Under the pieces are notes generated by a model. It did not search any database and was not told the origin of the DNA. It saw only the letters and a list, made by a program, of their open reading frames with translations. A program made the position numbers and the translations under genes. From Euperipatoides rowelli (taxonomy: Eukaryota; Onychophora; Udeonychophora; Euonychophora; Peripatopsidae), in NCBI GenBank assembly GCA_003024985.2, contig PXIH01S0067901.1: 10,068 bases of DNA; one strand, written 5' to 3'. Shown here piece after piece: positions 6,699-10,068 of the stretch (positions are counted from its first letter, which is position 1; each line of letters opens with the position of its first letter).

Positions 6699-8293
6699 CT
6701 GCAACATACAGAAGCTGATTTACACATAATTCTTGAAAGTTGTTTTATAAAGAGGCAGACTTTGGCATCTTAGAATCTTTATCTGTCATTGTTTGATAGA
6801 TCCTTATTTAATATATTTCAATAAGTTGATCGAATCCTTATATTATGAGTGAATGTGCATGAGTCAGAGTGAGCGAGTTCTGCAGTTCTAATTCTTAATT
6901 AGCTAGAGTAATCCTTTGTTCAATTTGTAGGAGAGGGTATGATTTGTTTATAATGCAGAATATTTATAATACATGGATTGATTCTAATTATGGAAATGTG
7001 TTTAAGCCAAATAGGATGCTGATTATTATTATTTTATTTCTAGCTTTATGTTCTCGTAATGCAATTTTAACTATTTAAGAGGGGAAGTTGGTCCTGCTAC
7101 AAAATAAATCAATTAATTTGTACAATCATAGACAATAATGTATTCACCATTCATGATAATTATTTTCATTCTTATATCCTGCTTACAATTGGTCAATAGT
7201 TTGTTTTAAAAGGGTAGCTATTATTGTTGTACTCAGTTTATAAAATTTAGTTTTATTTTACCTGGAAATGATATGCATCTAATGATTTTTCATACTGAAT
7301 TTATCAGGATTGTTATTTTCAGCATTGGATTAAAGAGTTTTAAACATTCTATCAGTTTTAGACATCATATTTAGCTGAAGTTAATGATGATATATCAGCT
7401 GATCTACTATAATTAAGTTTGTTAGTATTATTTTAGTAATGACAGCAGGACTGTTCCAATAACTTTTTTCATCAATATTGTTTTTATTAGTTTATTTTTT
7501 TCTTTAAAAGTTTAACTCTAAGCTGAATAAATAACATTAATATTAATTTTTTCTCTATATTTCTTTCTTTTTGATATATGAATTAATGAACAAGTAATAA
7601 TTCATATATTATGCTGATTAAAGGAATCCAAGTACAATAAAACATTTGTAGAGCTTGATTTTTTTTAAAGTCCATAATAACATTGTTGAGAAATATACAA
7701 ATAGTAATTTTTCATATTTAGTTTAACAAAATTTGCAAATTTTTTTAAACATTGATTGTGGACATTCTAAACATTTTATTGACTTTCACTATCAGATTTA
7801 CTAGAAGTAATAACATTAGTAGTGAAAATGATTTTCAAATGATCATCAGACGCTAATGCTGAAATCATCTCCCAAAGCTAATGTGAAAGGAAATGGCAGC
7901 AAAACAAAATCTTCGACTATTTTACTGATTAATGATGTAAAATTAACAAATGCTGCAAATGAGTGTGTTAACTGAGTTTTAATTTAGTAATAGTATCAGG
8001 TGAGTCTATTATTTAAATGATTGATTAATCAATGAATCCAAGGACAATAGCCTAAAGGTCTTTGCAGAGATAGCCGACTAGTAAGTTTTAGTAACATTGC
8101 ATGCATGTATGGTTGTAAACTGTAACATTAATTTATGATATCAAACTGTGCTACTTCAAAAATATGATGGAGTGCAAATGGTAATCGGGACACATTGGCT
8201 TGGAATACATTTGAAATCTTTTAAAGAAATGGAAATCGGGTGTTGGTTACCCTCGCGGGGCCGGCAGTATTACTGATCAATACGATTCTATAC
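6699..8293 (-). other. large AT-rich intron between exons F and D
   Basis: About 1.6 kb with donor candidate TTT|GTATAG at 8293 and acceptor TTGCAG at 6704-6699. It contains the 12-bp inverted repeat at 7574-7609. A 39-codon plus-strand frame at 7856-7975 (starting MLKSSPKANVKGNGSK) has no splice or promoter support. A pair of direct repeats, AAATGG(T/A)AATCGGG, lies at 8176 and 8227. A small G+C-rich patch, CCCTCGCGGGGCCGGC, lies near 8252-8267. No minus-strand exon was found inside it. Confidence 0.45.
7574..7609. repeat. 12-bp perfect inverted repeat
   Basis: ATATATGAATTA at 7574-7585 and its exact reverse complement at 7598-7609, separated by 12 bases. One G-U and one further A-T pair can extend the stem outward. 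AT-rich hairpins arise easily by chance here; no function is implied. Confidence 0.7.
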
Positions 8294-8381
8294 AAATATT
8301 TTAATTGAATGGAAATGAAGAAGGCTGTCTTGCTGGACCAGGTCTGGATTATCTTGCAATTGATTTAGTGTTATGATGCCA
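8294..8381 (-). CDS. candidate exon F of minus-strand gene
   Basis: The minus strand is open for 42 codons here (8416-8291). The acceptor ATACCATAGCAG ending at 8382 and a weak donor, TTT|GTATAG at 8293, would define 88 bases: 1 + 29 codons (phase 2 in, phase 0 out). The peptide starts GIITLNQLQDNPDLVQQD and ends SLLHFHSIKIF, a helical-looking stretch. Phase 2 entry fits a GC donor at the end of exon G, and phase 0 exit fits exon D. The donor is poor and the acceptor tract short, so the exon rests mainly on frame length, composition and phase fit. It overlaps one arm of the inverted repeat at 8376-8414. Confidence 0.45.
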
Positions 8382-8414
8382 CTGCTATGGTATAATATCC
8401 GTGAGAAGTGGCAT
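8376..8414. repeat. 8-bp inverted repeat over a splice acceptor
   Basis: ATGCCACT at 8376-8383 pairs exactly with AGTGGCAT at 8407-8414 across 23 bases. On the minus strand the stem would cover the AG of the exon F acceptor (8383-8382) and enclose its upstream tract. Confidence 0.6.
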
Positions 8415-9036
8415 GTTTACATGATGTTGCTCATTTGTCAGTATTTTACATTAATTGCTGTTAATAACCATAAAATCAATTTTTTTTTCTAATAGTATGT
8501 ATTATCCAATTGTTTAGTTTGTTTGGCCAGTTTAAATAATATTAATTATACAGTATATAATGTATGAGATAGTTAATAGGTCATACGTTTGAATATATTT
8601 CAAACAAAATGCTTAGACTGATGACTTTAAATATAATTTATTTGCATTTATTAGACAAATTATTGTCACAAGGCAATATTGATTATACCGCAAATAAAAA
8701 AGAAAGATATAGATTTAGCCTATTGAATTTTAACAATGGATTCCAACAAACAACAGCTGTGAGTATAAGTGCATATCTACTATTAATATATTTATTAAAT
8801 ATCGCAAGGAACTTTGTAATTATTTATTAAATTAAACTATTTGCTCATCTAATTCAGTATGAAATACATGGTGTTTATTTTTTAGGATTTGTATGGGATG
8901 CTATAATTACAACTGTTAAACCTAGTATTATATACTGTACCGGTACTATAATTCTTTATAAAATGGATCCATTACTTACTAAATCAATAGATTTTAAACA
9001 TCCTTATGGTGGGTTCCGGTGTCACTGGGAACTTGC
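8382..9036 (-). other. intron between exons G and F
   Basis: 655-bp interval with proposed GC donor GCAAGT at 9036-9031 and the acceptor ending at 8382. It holds a 10-bp palindrome, GTACCGGTAC (8937-8946), and an AATAAA on the minus strand near 8880 that would serve exon G if G were terminal. It also holds the plus-strand candidate at 8609-8758. No minus-strand exon was found. Confidence 0.45.
8609..8758 (+). CDS. weak plus-strand first-exon candidate
   Basis: A 73-codon plus-strand frame starts at this ATG (A at -3). A good donor, GCT|GTGAGTAT, occurs at 8759 after 50 codons (…NNGFQQTTA), in phase 0. Up to that point the peptide (LLDKLLSQGNIDYTANKK, then ERYRFSLLNF) is less low-complexity than after it, which suits an exon ending there. 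There is no partner exon, promoter or conserved motif visible. In AT-rich intronic DNA such a frame can arise by chance. Confidence 0.15.
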
Positions 9037-9197
9037 CCAGGCTCCAACTTTGGCTGAAAGTCTGAAAGTTGGGAAATTTTGTGTTTGCAGTTGTGAAATA
9101 CTAAGTTGAAAGAGAAGGGAAAATGTTCAGTTGTTGTGAGTTGGGAATTTGAGGAGTTATAATTGGCAAGTTTATCATCATCACCATAGGGTGCATT
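9037..9197 (-). CDS. exon G of unidentified minus-strand gene
   Basis: The minus strand is open for 74 codons here (9218-8997) with no Met in that frame. The acceptor CCTTTACCTGGGAG ends at 9198. I place the end at a GC-type donor, TGG|GCAAGT (9036), giving 53 codons + 2 bases (phase 0 in, phase 2 out), which fits exons H and F. GT donors further on (CAA|GTTCCC, CCA|GTGACA, GAT|GTTTAA) do not match exon F's phase. If none is used, the frame ends at TAA 8996-8994 as HHKDV-stop. The peptide begins NAPYGDDDKLANYNSSNS and continues QLTTTEHFPFSFNLVFHN, then CKHKISQLSDFQPKLEP. The first part is Asn/Ser/Thr-rich and probably a disordered linker; the FPFSFNLVF part is hydrophobic. The family is not recognised. 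Confidence 0.6.
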
Positions 9198-9281
9198 CTC
9201 CCAGGTAAAGGTTTGTGTTCACGGATCTTCAAAGATTTCTATCTTGAGCTCTTTTTAATACTGATATTGACTGATATTAAC

Positions 9282-9387
9282 CCTTAAGGTCATCCAACCA
9301 TTCTCATCATGGTATTCCTCTTTATCCCCCTTGCTGTCCATCCCCCAATTGCCCTTCCCCCTTTCAATAAATTCTCTAGTTTCAGCC
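9282..9387 (-). CDS. exon H of unidentified minus-strand gene
   Basis: Exon of 106 bases: 1 + 35 codons (phase 2 in, phase 0 out). On the minus strand the acceptor TGTATGCCTGCTCAG ends at 9388 and the donor AGG|GTTAAT begins at 9281. The chosen frame is open for 57 codons around the exon. Its peptide starts AETREFIERGKGNWGMDS and continues KGDKEEYHDENGWMTLR, strongly charged and Gly-rich, like a solvent-exposed linker. Only 84 bases separate it from exon G, which it joins in phase 0. ATG-initiated frames on both strands overlap this exon (9290-9472 minus, 9309-9530 plus) but run through the splice signals and read Gly/Arg/Lys- or Pro/Phe-rich noise, so I treat them as shadows. Confidence 0.6.
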
Positions 9388-9513
9388 CTGAGCAGGCATA
9401 CAATTTTTTTTCTATAATAATTTTTATTTTCGCATCAATAGTTTCTTCGTCAGAAATGATGGTCATTCTCATTGTTTTGAAATTATGCAGAGGGAAAAAA
9501 TATGAGAACTTAC

Positions 9514-9582
9514 TATCGAAGAGCCACTGATAAAAGGTTTTGATTTAGGTAGAGGGTAATCACTTATCACCAAAAAATGTTT
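9514..9582 (-). CDS. candidate exon I of minus-strand gene
   Basis: Excellent splice signals on the minus strand: acceptor AACTGTTCTTTAATTTAG ending at 9583 and donor ATA|GTAAGT at 9513. Between them lie 69 bases, open in one frame only: 23 codons, KHFLVISDYPLPKSKPF then ISGSSI, phase 0 on both sides. Exon H, 126 bases downstream, needs phase 2, so the two do not join directly. Either a small exon is missing between them, exon I belongs to another isoform, or it is a chance arrangement. Confidence 0.45.
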
Positions 9583-10068
9583 CTAAATTAAAGAACAGTT
9601 AATTAGATGATCTTCATGACAAAATTAGATTCATGTAAGAATACTGAAATTTTAAGCTAAAGTGTTAGATTCAAGCACAACATCCATGAGGCGGGTGGCT
9701 GGGTGGGTATGCTTAGTAATTAAATATTGTAAACTTTTATTTCAATAATGAGATCTCAATAAATACAGTTCATACTATTTTTTTTTAATATTCCACCAAT
9801 AAATTTACTATTGCCCTATGATTGCTAAATAAATAATCATATAGCAGTTGAATTTGTTTGCCAATAGTGTCTGAAATTTATCTCAATTAAATGCTCGCTG
9901 AGATTACTTTTGCATAATTTAAAATATTTGCATTATTTTAAAGCAATTTGTAGTCTATTAATAAAATCTGCTGCAATTTGCTGCAACTCTTTGAAAATAC
10001 ACTTTTATTAGATAAATAAAAATAGTTATTCAGATTTCATTTGATTTGTTTAAAAATTATTAATTATT
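9583..10068. other. AT-rich flank without supported genes
   Basis: Presumably more intron of the minus-strand gene. A G+C-rich patch (GAGGCGGGTGGCTGGGTGGG, about 9688-9707) stands out but has no paired splice sites. A 17-19-codon minus-strand stretch near 9953-10008 (reading ELQQIAADFINRLQIALK) looks helical but ends in TAA with no donor before it. Nothing else was seen. Confidence 0.45.

Noticed and set aside
7856-7975. 39-codon plus-strand frame (MLKSSPKANVKGNGSK…)
   Set aside because: The composition looks protein-like but it is short, unspliced, without poly(A) or promoter evidence, and lies in a large intron. Too weak to list as a gene.
9290-9472. ATG-initiated minus-strand frame of 60 codons
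   Set aside because: It overlaps exon H in another frame, starts in the I-H intron, and reads poly-Lys/Ile then Gly/Arg. The frame chosen for exon H is longer around the exon, has matching splice sites and joins exon G.
9309-9530. Plus-strand frame of 73 codons, Pro/Phe/Ile-rich
   Set aside because: It is the reverse of exon H and the following pyrimidine tracts. No splice or start support on the plus strand.
9953-10008. Minus-strand helical-looking peptide (ELQQIAADFINRLQIALK)
   Set aside because: Ends in TAA with no GT donor before the stop, so it cannot be an internal exon of the gene.
1-10068. CRISPR array, prokaryotic operon, viral or transposase genes
   Set aside because: No regularly spaced identical repeats with unique spacers, no Shine-Dalgarno-led gene series, and no recognisable polymerase, integrase, transposase or capsid motifs in the translated frames I read.

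Overview
This window looks like AT-rich nuclear DNA from an animal, most likely an invertebrate. Reasons: no long uninterrupted ORFs, no prokaryotic operon or ribosome-binding-site layout, many homopolymer A/T runs, CA and C-rich microsatellites, several tandem duplications, and short G+C-richer coding islands flanked by spliceosomal signals (polypyrimidine-AG acceptors, GTAAGT-type donors). One ambiguous base (N at 760) points to a draft assembly. I cannot name the species.

The main content is a minus-strand multi-exon protein-coding gene running right to left across almost the whole window. None of its exons starts with ATG, so a search for ATG-initiated frames misses or misframes them. In transcription order the exons I read are: 9582-9514 (I), 9387-9282 (H), 9197-9037 (G), 8381-8294 (F), 6698-6603 (D), 6054-6025 (E), 5569-5514 (J), 4310-4147 (C), 1913-1728 (A) and 899-803 (B). 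From H to B every junction can be joined in a compatible phase, although three joins use a non-standard or second-choice site: a GC donor after G, a weaker donor after D, and the second of two adjacent AGs before J. The block J-C-A-B is the best supported, with phases 2, 1 and 1 matching. The link I to H does not match in phase, so an exon may be missing there or exon I is wrong. All exons together would encode about 350 residues of an internal part of a larger protein. It has an acidic/polar, Ser/Asn/Thr-rich N-terminal part, then a helical-looking part rich in Leu, Arg and Trp. I do not recognise the family.

Region by region: 1-802 lies downstream of exon B and carries a degenerate 50-bp minisatellite (366-655). 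The A-B intron is 900-1727. The C-A intron (1914-4146) carries a roughly 180-190-bp tandem duplication with TTAGGGTT motifs (2462-2830) and a hairpin-rich, SINE-like segment (3310-3530). The J-C intron (4311-5513) contains a plus-strand coding-looking frame (4471-4716), that is, a possible nested gene, plus diverged direct repeats (4915-5300). The E-J intron holds a 105-bp tandem duplication with two T15 tracts (5684-5880). The D-E intron holds a strong inverted-repeat cluster (6378-6484). The F-D intron is mostly featureless AT-rich DNA. The G-F intron has a weak plus-strand exon candidate (8609-8758). The last 490 bases show nothing I can support.

Introns range from about 84 bp to 2.2 kb, and repeats sit only in introns or beyond the last exon seen. 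No tRNA, rRNA, CRISPR, viral or bacterial gene is supported. Exon boundaries are inferred by eye from splice signals and reading-frame phase, and have not been tested against transcripts or homologues.
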